From Lachnospiraceae bacterium (GTDB lineage Bacteria > Bacillota > Clostridia > Lachnospirales > Lachnospiraceae): 64,000 nucleotides of DNA. Both the position numbers and the translations under genes were made by a program. Position 1 is the first letter of the stretch, and the number at the start of each line of letters is the position of its first letter. The stretch is taken from NCBI GenBank assembly GCA_902363835.1, contig CABJBM010000013.1, positions 1-64,000 on the forward strand, read 5' to 3'. Positions 34,477-42,483 of the stretch are shown in pieces. The notes beneath the pieces are model-generated. The model had not been told where the DNA came from. It ran no database searches and was given only the letters and a program-made list of their open reading frames with translations.

Positions 34477-34523
34477 AATACCATCTCCTTCTCCCAGTCA
34501 TGTGGGATTCATAACTTTTATTT

Positions 34524-34559
34524 TGTTAATAATATAACATATTGCGGAAAGAAAATCAA
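34524..34559 (-). promoter_or_regulatory. osmC promoter with overlapping palindromic operator
   Basis: TTGATT (34554-34559) and TATATT (34531-34536) are 17 bases apart on the minus strand. TGTTAATAATATAACA (34524-34539) is a perfect palindrome of 5-base arms around a 6-base centre that covers the -10, a classic repressor position. The operon's own MarR protein is the obvious candidate to bind it. Confidence 0.65.
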
Positions 34560-34706
34560 TAGTTAGCTAAGCATATATTTTAATACATTTTCTCATGGTT
34601 GTAGAAATTCATATCTTTTTTAAGCAGCTTTTCACATTCCATGGCAAATAACCTGGTGGGCGGATTGGTCTCCTCTCATGTCGGAACATGTGCCTGCCAG
34701 ATATAA

Positions 34707-34752
34707 AAACAGGTTCCATGGACGATTATTACAACCGCCATGGAACCTGTTT
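34707..34752 (-). terminator. Terminator of the PHP/MFS operon
   Basis: Perfect 15-pair stem AAACAGGTTCCATGG/CCATGGAACCTGTTT with a 16-base loop, followed on the minus strand by TTTTATAT. It ends the large operon whose last gene stops at 34906. I see no gene in the rest of the 34560-34905 gap. Confidence 0.85.
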
Positions 34753-34905
34753 CATATGAGATATCATTGATTTCATAGACTCCCCTATTCTTTCAGAATA
34801 AAGTCAACGCTTTCTGTAACACAATTGTTTCGAGAAAAATTCTACCTCATTCTTTTCCTCTGCCAACTCATATAGCATCATATATTCATATAAACCATAA
34901 TCCTT

Positions 34906-35880
34906 TTAAAATCCCATATCAGAAAGAAAATAGGCGTTGCTGTTGGCAAATAACCCCTTCTCATCTTTACATTCCACCCGGATATACGATTCATTTCCTT
35001 GGAGAGGAAACCTTGCTTCCGTAAGGAACTCTCCCGGAGCGGCTGCTCTGCTGCAGGCCCTTCCCCTGTCCGTGATCCCGCAGATGGCCTGGACCGGACC
35101 GGTCTTTACCACCAGTTCCCTGGCCTCCACATAAAGCTCCTTTATCTCCGGTCCCATGGAACTGTAGAAATGACCTTTTATCAGGCCCTTTACAACTGCA
35201 TCATAGCTTAAGCTCTCCGCCTTTATCATGGTAAATCCTCCGAAAGAATCACACAGGGGATTGTCAAAGGGATAACTGTTATGGTTGTCATCGGTTGCCA
35301 GACACCACAGCCGTTTGCCCAGGCGGAGCATCTCATCATAGGCCTGGGGATTATAGCCGTACAGCCCGTCATGTTCACATCCGTAATTATAGATTTCCAT
35401 GGCAAAAAGACCGTTTAAGCCTTTGTAATCGTTATAATTCTGCACGGACCAGTAAGGATGATTGTAGCAGGTAAGAAATCCCAGCTCCTTCATCTCTTCC
35501 AAATACTGATTGATGTAATCAAAATCCCCATACTTGCATTCCGGGCAAATCCCCTGTTCCTTTCTGTCCCGCTTGTATCCGGGATTTGTATCATACAGAT
35601 TAATATGGTATGTCTTGTCCCTGGGGCGCAGTCTGTCCGGGCCTGTTTCATTAATATCCACCTCTACGGCTGCAAGGGCCAAAAATCCCTCATCGTTTAA
35701 CGCTTCATGATTTCGGTAAATCCTGTGATCCGTAAATGCCATGATCTCATATCCGCGCTTCTTATAGTTCTCCTTTGCCTCTTCCGGGGTCATTCTTCCG
35801 TCTGATACCACCGTATGGCTGTGAAGGTTTGCTTTATAAAACCTTCCTGTCTCAGGCAATAAATAAATTCTGTTTTCCAA
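34906..35880 (-). CDS. PHP-domain metal-dependent phosphoesterase-like protein
   Basis: Protein of 324 residues with PHP-superfamily metal motifs: ANLHSHTVVSDG (HxH and Asp), MAFTDHRIYRNH, AAVEVD (Glu), CYNHPYW, and CLATDDNHN (the final DxxH-type pair). A complete set of ligands suggests an active hydrolase, probably a phosphoesterase. It starts at TTG 35880 with GGGAGG upstream; alignment with the paralogue at 37211, which begins MNERIYLLPE, confirms that start. It follows the MFS gene by 20 bases and is the last gene of the operon. The substrate is unknown. Confidence 0.85.
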   Translation of the reverse strand: MENRIYLLPETGRFYKANLHSHTVVSDGRMTPEEAKENYKKRGYEIMAFTDHRIYRNHEALNDEGFLALAAVEVDINETGPDRLRPRDKTYHINLYDTNPGYKRDRKEQGICPECKYGDFDYINQYLEEMKELGFLTCYNHPYWSVQNYNDYKGLNGLFAMEIYNYGCEHDGLYGYNPQAYDEMLRLGKRLWCLATDDNHNSYPFDNPLCDSFGGFTMIKAESLSYDAVVKGLIKGHFYSSMGPEIKELYVEARELVVKTGPVQAICGITDRGRACSRAAAPGEFLTEARFPLQGNESYIRVECKDEKGLFANSNAYFLSDMGF

Positions 35881-35899
35881 CTTGTTTTCCTCCCATCCC

Positions 35900-37168
35900 T
35901 TAGATGCCCTTTTCCAGAAACCGCTTCCACCGGGCTTTACCTGCCCAGCACACTGCTGATCCTAAAATGGCAATGATGATCCAAATCAAAATGGTGGTAT
36001 CCCAGCCCACCTGTTCAGACAATACTCCGATTCCATAGGCAGAAACCGCTCCCCCCACATAGGCGGAGGAATTTAAAACTCCGGAAGCAGTGGAGGATTT
36101 CCCGTAAGGAGCAAAGTATATGGGTACCATACTGACCAGCATGGTGTTCACCGCCATCATTGCAGTCGTTGCCAGGCCGAATAAAACCAGCACAGCCAAT
36201 ACGGATCCGCCTCTATAAAACAATAACAAAGTCAGCGAGGCAGCACATAGGACAAAAAAGAAAGCAGAAGTAACAATCTCGCTTTTAAAAATCTTTTGAT
36301 TTGCAAAGGATGCCATATAAACGCCGCTTAAGTTAAAAACCGGTATGATGGTGGTGCTGATAATGGAAATTACGGATTCCATATGAAATTCCTCCCGGAT
36401 ATAAGTGGGGATCCAGGTAGTCACCCCATCCTTTAAAACTCCCTGGAACATCAGCCCAAAGCAGAAGAATATCATTCCGGAAACCAGGATTAAGTTCCAC
36501 ATGGAAGCATTTGTTTGTCTATTATCCTGTGAAACAAAAACCGATTCTTCTATAATCCCGTTTTCTTCCACATCCCGCCTTATTTTGCGGCTGCCCACAT
36601 ACCAGATCACGCTGATAGCCGCCAGACACAAGGATGAAAAGAAAAAAACCGTTCTCCAGTGGAATTTCCATATAATAAATGCTGTCAGCCCATATGCCGC
36701 AAAGGTGCCAATGGGAACACTGCTGTTGATATTGATACAAAATCTTTTCTGGTTTCTTTCCGGGATCCAGTCGGAAAACAATTTAATAATAGGCGACCAG
36801 ATCAGGGACTGAAACAAACCATTGATGCACCATACCACCGCCATCTGCCACACAGATGCGGACATCCCCATCACCCCATTGCAGATTCCCGAACCAAGGA
36901 CACCTATAAAAATCATTTTATAAGGTTTTTTCTTATCTCCTAAAACTCCGCTGAAAAGCTGCCCAAGACCATAGGAAAAAAAGAATGCGGTTCCAATAAA
37001 GCCTGCAGCTCCCTTTTCATATCCTTCTGCCCTGATGATTTCCGTTAAAGAGGCGGAATAATTCAGCCGCCCAAGATATGTGGAAAAATAGGCTGCCCAG
37101 CATAACCAGAACAGCATGGACTGCCCCTTTTCTGACCGGATCTTTTTTTGATGTACCATTCTGTCCAA
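35900..37168 (-). CDS. MFS transporter, OPA (GlpT/UhpT-like) group
   Basis: Twelve-helix carrier of 422 residues, paralogous to the protein at 16508: both share CW--Y---Y-GRLNYS near the N-terminus and IWSPII/IWAPII in helix 4. FSGVLGDKKKPYKMIF is the loop 2-3 motif. It probably starts at TTG 37168, which has AGGAGG 6 bases upstream; the ATG three codons later has poorer spacing. It is placed between two PHP-domain genes, so it may move the compound they act on, perhaps a phosphorylated sugar. That is an inference from family and context. Confidence 0.85.
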   Translation of the reverse strand: MDRMVHQKKIRSEKGQSMLFWLCWAAYFSTYLGRLNYSASLTEIIRAEGYEKGAAGFIGTAFFFSYGLGQLFSGVLGDKKKPYKMIFIGVLGSGICNGVMGMSASVWQMAVVWCINGLFQSLIWSPIIKLFSDWIPERNQKRFCININSSVPIGTFAAYGLTAFIIWKFHWRTVFFFSSLCLAAISVIWYVGSRKIRRDVEENGIIEESVFVSQDNRQTNASMWNLILVSGMIFFCFGLMFQGVLKDGVTTWIPTYIREEFHMESVISIISTTIIPVFNLSGVYMASFANQKIFKSEIVTSAFFFVLCAASLTLLLFYRGGSVLAVLVLFGLATTAMMAVNTMLVSMVPIYFAPYGKSSTASGVLNSSAYVGGAVSAYGIGVLSEQVGWDTTILIWIIIAILGSAVCWAGKARWKRFLEKGI

Positions 37169-37210
37169 GTTTTGCCTCCTGATAAGTCAGACGGATGATT
37201 TCTTTCAACC

Positions 37211-38209
37211 TTATGTCTCCTGCTCTGTAATAAATTCTAAAGGCAGATCCTTCAGAAAATATGCATTGGTATTTGCATACAGTCCGTTTTCACTGCGGCA
37301 AACCACGCGGATATAGCCTTCCCTTCCAGTCAGAGGAAATCTGGCCTCTTCCAGGTTTTCCCCGGGAGACGCCGCCTTTATATGGCAGTTCCTGCCTTCT
37401 GTTTTCACATAAATCTTCTCTGCCGGGCTGGTCTTTACCACCAGGTCCCTGCCTTCTATGTAGAGGGAATGAATCTCAGGACCCATGGAGCTGTAAAAAT
37501 CGCCCTTTTTTAAAGCCAGCATCACTGCCGGATAGGTAAGCTCTTTTGCCTTGATTTTTATAAAACCCCCAAAGGAATCGCAGAAGGGATGGCCCATTGG
37601 ATATTTATTCCTGTTGCCATCTGATGCCAGGCAGTAAAGCTTTTTCCCCTGGCGCAGCATTTCATCATAAGCCTGGGGATTGTAACCGTTCAGCCCTTCA
37701 AGTTCGCTGCGGTAATGATAGATTTCCATGGCAAAAAGTCCTTCAAGCCCTGTATAGTCCTCATAATTGTGCAGGGACCGGTATGGATGGCTGATGCTTG
37801 CAAGAAAACCAAGGTGATTCATCTTCTTTATGCAGGCGTTGATGCCGGAATGGTCATAATTCTTTGCCTCCGGCATGCAGATTCCCGCTTTTTCTTCTGC
37901 CATTTCAGTTGGGGCAGAATCATAGAAACTGATGGAAAAGGTCTTTCCTCCGGTTTGCTGCCGATCCTCAGATTTTTCCTTAAATTCCGCCTCAAAGCCT
38001 GCCAGGGCAAGGAAATCCTTTGTGCTCAGTTCCGGATGAGGGCAATAGTTTCCCTGATCTGTATAAGCCACGATCTGGTAGCCCCTTTTCTGATACTCCT
38101 CCTTTACCTCTTCAGGGGTCAGATTTCCGTCTGAGACCGTTGTATGGCAGTGCATGTTCGCTTTATAAAAATCCCCCTCCTCAGGGAGGAGATAAATCCG
38201 TTCATTCAT
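37211..38209 (-). CDS. PHP-domain paralogue lacking metal ligands
   Basis: Protein of 332 residues that aligns along its length with the PHP protein at 34906, roughly half identical. The first motif is kept (ANMHCHTTVSDG), but TDH has become TDQ (AYTDQGNY), and the last motif TDDNHN has become SDGNRN. Two metal-binding histidines are therefore lost, so it is likely inactive or altered as a hydrolase while keeping substrate-binding parts (GYNPQAYDEML, CDSFGGF, FYSSMGPEI). ATG 38209 has AAGGAAGAG upstream; the longer frame to 38269 has no support. Confidence 0.82.
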   Translation of the reverse strand: MNERIYLLPEEGDFYKANMHCHTTVSDGNLTPEEVKEEYQKRGYQIVAYTDQGNYCPHPELSTKDFLALAGFEAEFKEKSEDRQQTGGKTFSISFYDSAPTEMAEEKAGICMPEAKNYDHSGINACIKKMNHLGFLASISHPYRSLHNYEDYTGLEGLFAMEIYHYRSELEGLNGYNPQAYDEMLRQGKKLYCLASDGNRNKYPMGHPFCDSFGGFIKIKAKELTYPAVMLALKKGDFYSSMGPEIHSLYIEGRDLVVKTSPAEKIYVKTEGRNCHIKAASPGENLEEARFPLTGREGYIRVVCRSENGLYANTNAYFLKDLPLEFITEQET

Positions 38210-38291
38210 TTCTCTTCCTTTTCCCTTTCCTGCCGTTTCTTTCTCCACCGGAAAAGAAAGCGCTGCCAAATGCCATGGCAGCGCCTTCTCA

Positions 38292-39677
38292 TTATTTCTG
38301 TGCTTCTTCTATCGCTTCATTTGCTCTGTCCTGAATGGATTTCATGGTGTCTTCCAGCGGCTTTTGTCCCTGGCCGTATAACTGACCTTCCTCGGTGTAA
38401 ATCTGTCCGATGGTTGTATCAGCAGTACCCATGATCTTTTCCCCTAAGTATGCTCTGCTGTTGTCAAACCAGCCTGCCATAAAATCTTCTACTGTTAAGT
38501 TGTCATCTTTGAATTTTGGAAGCAGACTGCTTTCAATATAAGCTTTTGCTTCATCCTCTGTTAAGATCTTGGCAGGAACACGTCCGTAACCTAAGGTGTA
38601 CTTGTTTTCACAAATGGTTTTGATTGCCTCAAATGCTGCCTCCTTGTTCTTGGATGTCTTTGGGATTGCATAGCAGTTTGTAATGGTCAGGGAAGATGGA
38701 TCAGAGCCTTCTGGATAAGGCATTGGAAGGATTCCCAGTTCCCAGTCTCTTGGATATTTCACTTTGTCAGATAAAGCACTGGCTACCCAGCCGCCGTATA
38801 CATACATTCCGATGTTTCCATTTACCATAAAGGAGTTATATGGATATGTACCGGAAGCCAGATCAAGGCAGTTTGGCTGAATCTTTAACTCATTTCCCAG
38901 GCTGAAGAACCACTTCATGGCATCGGCATAGGCCGGATCATCGAAATTAGCGGTTCCATCCTCTTTGTAAGGGGATACGCCCTTCTGTGTTGCCAGCATA
39001 TAGTTGCATGCAACGTCATCACTCATAAAGGAGCCCCAGACGTTTTTATCAGGATTGTTTAATTTTTGGGCAGTTTCAACATATTTTTCCCAGGTCCAGC
39101 CTTCTGCAGTTGGATATGGAACATTGGCTTCATCAAAAATCTTCTTGTTATAATAGGTCAGCCATATATCTTTTTCAGCCGGAACTGCATATGTCTGATC
39201 TTCAAATTTTACAGTTTGGCCGCCATATATGGTGTCCATATCATAATTATCTGCTTTTGCAAGCTCATCAATCGGCTCTAAAACAGCAGCTTTGTAGAAT
39301 TCTTCCAGCTGAAGGGGAGTTCTGTTTACAATGTCCATTTCCTCTCCTGCCATCAGGCTGACAAGCACCTTGTCCATTTCCCCTGCTTTTGATGTAGGGG
39401 TAATGAAAAACTCTACATTAATACCTGTTTTTTCTTTGATCAATGCTACCATTTCTTTTGTTTCCGTACCAGTTGCAGCATTATCTGTTAATGCCCATTT
39501 TACTGTTACACCATCAAATGGCTTGTCGCTGTCCGTTTTCTGAGTGGTTTCTGCTGTTGTTTTACTGTCCGCATTGGCCTTTGTATTATCAGATTGTCCG
39601 CATCCGGCAGTACTTAAAACCATTGTTGCAGCCAAACTGAATGCAGCGCCCCGTTTTAATGCACTTCTTAATTTCAT
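38292..39677 (-). CDS. Sugar ABC transporter substrate-binding lipoprotein
   Basis: Family 1 binding lipoprotein of 461 residues. The signal peptide ends in LSTAGC with Cys26 as lipidation site, followed by a Lys/Thr/Asp-rich linker (28-52). FDGVTVKWALTDNAATG starts the first lobe. Its permeases are at 44727-46498, separated by three sugar-enzyme genes, all on the same strand. AAAGGAGGG precedes ATG 39677. The substrate is probably an oligosaccharide containing galactose, fucose or unsaturated uronic acid, judged from the neighbouring enzymes. Confidence 0.92.
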   Translation of the reverse strand: MKLRSALKRGAAFSLAATMVLSTAGCGQSDNTKANADSKTTAETTQKTDSDKPFDGVTVKWALTDNAATGTETKEMVALIKEKTGINVEFFITPTSKAGEMDKVLVSLMAGEEMDIVNRTPLQLEEFYKAAVLEPIDELAKADNYDMDTIYGGQTVKFEDQTYAVPAEKDIWLTYYNKKIFDEANVPYPTAEGWTWEKYVETAQKLNNPDKNVWGSFMSDDVACNYMLATQKGVSPYKEDGTANFDDPAYADAMKWFFSLGNELKIQPNCLDLASGTYPYNSFMVNGNIGMYVYGGWVASALSDKVKYPRDWELGILPMPYPEGSDPSSLTITNCYAIPKTSKNKEAAFEAIKTICENKYTLGYGRVPAKILTEDEAKAYIESSLLPKFKDDNLTVEDFMAGWFDNSRAYLGEKIMGTADTTIGQIYTEEGQLYGQGQKPLEDTMKSIQDRANEAIEEAQK

Positions 39678-39807
39678 GTCTGTTACCCTCCTTTTGTTTA
39701 TAATCCCATTATAACTGACATTTTAGCGGGTTTATATAGGTTGTATTTTAACTTTATGTGTTATTCTTATCATTCCATGGGTATTTTAAAAATAAAACCT
39801 ATTTTTT

Positions 39808-41220
39808 TTATTCATATATACCAATAAACGAAAGTGCTGGTCCTACCCTGGAATCTGATATTCGTATGATCAGTGCATCCGATTCCACCTGCGGAAAGCG
39901 GGCAATTTTTTTATAACCAACCGTAGTTCCCCTGTATATATGCATAAGGCTTCCGTTCTTTATGGACAGAATTTCAAAAGCCTCAACTCTCTGACTTTTT
40001 AAGATGTTTTCCTTTAAAATGACTGCCGAAATCTTTTGGGGAGCATTCCAGGAAATTTTAAATTCTGCCTTGGGACTTTTTCCCTGATAATAAGTTTCAT
40101 AGTCATCTTTTTGCAGGCTGTCCACCACAGTCCATCCATTTTCTTCTTTGACCTGAATTTCAGCTTCTTCTGCCAGGTTTTTACCGTATCTTTTTTGTAT
40201 TTCCCTGCCCAGCTCCTCCAGCCTTTTCACATCTTTCTCATGAAGCAGTCCGTTGGGCATAGGAGGAACATTTAAAAGCAGTGTTGTATTTCCTCCTACG
40301 GATTTTTCGTAAATATCCATCAGGTTTTCCAGGGACCGGATCTTGTCATCTTCTTCCGGATGGTAAAACCAGCCCGGCCTTATGGACACATCCACCTCTG
40401 CCGGATACCAGATTAAGTGCTGTTCCCGTACCAAACGCTGCCTGCTTCCCAAATCCTCTTCCGTACTGCTTATTACCCTCTGGCGAAAAGATGGATCGTC
40501 ACTATGCTGGCTGAAAGCCGCCACCCGCTCAGCCAAGGATAAATCTGCCGGTACAACACTCCATTCACTGGTACGGGTGTCACCTGCCTCATTGCCGCAC
40601 CAGCGGACATCAGGCCCGCTTACGGCAATGCAGGCATCCGGCATATAGGTTCTTACGGTATCATAATAACGCTGCCAGTCATAGGCCTGTTTTTTACCGT
40701 TAGAACCTTCTCCGCAGGCGCCGTCAAGCCATACGCTGAAAATATCCCCATATCCGGTAAGCAGTTCAATAAGCTGTGCCACGAAATAATCGTCATATGC
40801 TTTTCCCTGGCCATAGGTTTCCTGGTTCCTGTCCCATGGTGAAAGATAAATGCCAAATTTCAGACCCGCTTTTTTACACGCGTTTGATACTTCTTTAACA
40901 ATATCTCCCTTTCCATTCCCATAAGGGCTGTACTTCACAGAATGCCTTGTGTATTTGCTGGGCCATAAGCAAAATCCGTCATGGTGCTTACAGGTGAGGA
41001 TTGCTCCTTTCATCCCTGCTGCCTTAACAGCCTGAATCCATTGATTTGCATCCATTTGATCAGGATTGAAAATTTCTGTTGATTCTGTTCCATATCCCCA
41101 TTCCGTTCCGGTAAACGTATTCACAGTAAAATGAAAGAAGGCATAAAATTCTGTGTTCTGAACCATAACCTGCCTGTCAGACGGAATAATTTTTATAAGC
41201 CTTTCATCGGGTTGTTTCAT
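39808..41220 (-). CDS. GH29 alpha-L-fucosidase
   Basis: Retaining alpha-L-fucosidase of 470 residues. WGYGTESTEIFNP and CKHHDGFCLWPSKYT are barrel motifs of GH29; the nucleophile is Asp166 in VWLDGACGEG. A C-terminal beta-sandwich (about 350-470) follows. The shape resembles the alpha-1,3/1,4-specific subgroup, but specificity is not certain from sequence. No signal peptide is present, so it removes fucose from imported oligosaccharides. It lies between GH88 and the binding-protein gene. Confidence 0.9.
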   Translation of the reverse strand: MKQPDERLIKIIPSDRQVMVQNTEFYAFFHFTVNTFTGTEWGYGTESTEIFNPDQMDANQWIQAVKAAGMKGAILTCKHHDGFCLWPSKYTRHSVKYSPYGNGKGDIVKEVSNACKKAGLKFGIYLSPWDRNQETYGQGKAYDDYFVAQLIELLTGYGDIFSVWLDGACGEGSNGKKQAYDWQRYYDTVRTYMPDACIAVSGPDVRWCGNEAGDTRTSEWSVVPADLSLAERVAAFSQHSDDPSFRQRVISSTEEDLGSRQRLVREQHLIWYPAEVDVSIRPGWFYHPEEDDKIRSLENLMDIYEKSVGGNTTLLLNVPPMPNGLLHEKDVKRLEELGREIQKRYGKNLAEEAEIQVKEENGWTVVDSLQKDDYETYYQGKSPKAEFKISWNAPQKISAVILKENILKSQRVEAFEILSIKNGSLMHIYRGTTVGYKKIARFPQVESDALIIRISDSRVGPALSFIGIYE

Positions 41221-41235
41221 TTTTCACTCTCTTTT

Positions 41236-42411
41236 CTACCAGTAGACTTTCCACTTTTGCGTCAGCCGTACAAGTGCTTCTGTATAAAAGTAATCTCCCC
41301 ATAGGGTGCATTCATCAACACCGCTGTCCTTTACCGAATTATAAGGAGAACTTTTTGCATAGGTGGAATGAAGCAGTATTCCGTTGGTATTATCACCGGA
41401 ACGGTATAAACAGTGCCGGGTCAGCGCCTTTAACAAACGTTTTGCATGCTGCAATATGTCTTTTGCTTCCTCTGGTTCTAAATATTTTGCCATTTCAAGC
41501 ATTCCGCAGGCTGCGATTGCCCCGGAAGAAGAATCCCTGGGTTCAATACTGCCATCTGTAAAGTCAAAATCCCAATAAGGCACTAAATCCCCGGGTAAAT
41601 GCTCCAGAAAACACGTTGTAATCTTTCTGAAGCTTTCTATGTACATTGGATCAGGACAGTATTTGTAGGCGATTGCAGAGCCGTATATCCCCCATGCCTG
41701 ACCTCTGGCCCATATGGAACCGTCTCTATGGCCTTGAGCCGTTGCACCGCCCACCGGGTTTCCTGTCTCAAGGTCAAAATAATAGGTATGGTATGTGGAA
41801 GAATCTTCACGGACAATATATTTCATGCAGGTTCGAATATGGCGGAGTGCGGTCTCACGGTATTTTGAATCCTTTGTTTCCTCTGACGCCCAAAATAACA
41901 GGGGCATATTTAAAAGACAGTCAATGATTAACCGGTATTCCTCCGGATCTCCCAGCCTTCCCCAGGCCTGAAAAAATTCCCCTTTATCCTGAAACCGTCC
42001 CATCAAATTATCTGCTGCCATCAGGGCAGTTTCTCTTGCCGGCCTGTCACCGGTAAGCTTATAAGCTGCCACACAAGAGGGTGTATATAAAAATCCCATA
42101 TCATGGTGATCCACAACAATTCTTTTGATCAGACGATTCCGGAAGCTTTGTACCTGATAAAGGGCGGCTTCCTTAAAAGCCGCCTCCTTTGTATGCTCAT
42201 ATGCCAGCCACAGCTGTCCGGTCCAAAATCCATTGGTCCAATCATTGTTTTCCGAAGCAGAATATATCTGGTTCCTGCTGCTTGCTGTGGGGAAACTATC
42301 ATAAAATTCTGAAATATTATTTCTGATTTGGGCAACCGCATGGTTTAGGGCATTCCCCGCCTCCTCAATCGTGATTGCCTCGTATGTTTCAAATGTTTCC
42401 TTTGTCTGCAT
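41236..42411 (-). CDS. GH88 unsaturated glucuronyl hydrolase
   Basis: Six-hairpin barrel enzyme of 391 residues that releases unsaturated uronic acid from oligosaccharides made by polysaccharide lyases, by hydrating the double bond. The catalytic pair is likely Asp104 (DHHDMGF) and Asp164 (IIDCLLN), matching the family pair about 60 residues apart. HRDGSIWARGQAWGIYG and RDSSSGAIAACG are signature segments. Usual substrates are fragments of hyaluronan, chondroitin, heparin or gellan. GH105 is the nearest alternative but is less similar. It is cytoplasmic. Confidence 0.88.
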   Translation of the reverse strand: MQTKETFETYEAITIEEAGNALNHAVAQIRNNISEFYDSFPTASSRNQIYSASENNDWTNGFWTGQLWLAYEHTKEAAFKEAALYQVQSFRNRLIKRIVVDHHDMGFLYTPSCVAAYKLTGDRPARETALMAADNLMGRFQDKGEFFQAWGRLGDPEEYRLIIDCLLNMPLLFWASEETKDSKYRETALRHIRTCMKYIVREDSSTYHTYYFDLETGNPVGGATAQGHRDGSIWARGQAWGIYGSAIAYKYCPDPMYIESFRKITTCFLEHLPGDLVPYWDFDFTDGSIEPRDSSSGAIAACGMLEMAKYLEPEEAKDILQHAKRLLKALTRHCLYRSGDNTNGILLHSTYAKSSPYNSVKDSGVDECTLWGDYFYTEALVRLTQKWKVYW

Positions 42412-42483
42412 AATGATTATGGGCCCTTTCCAATCTTGTAAGGCTGAAGGGAAAACACCGCTCAGCCATATTCCATTGATTCA

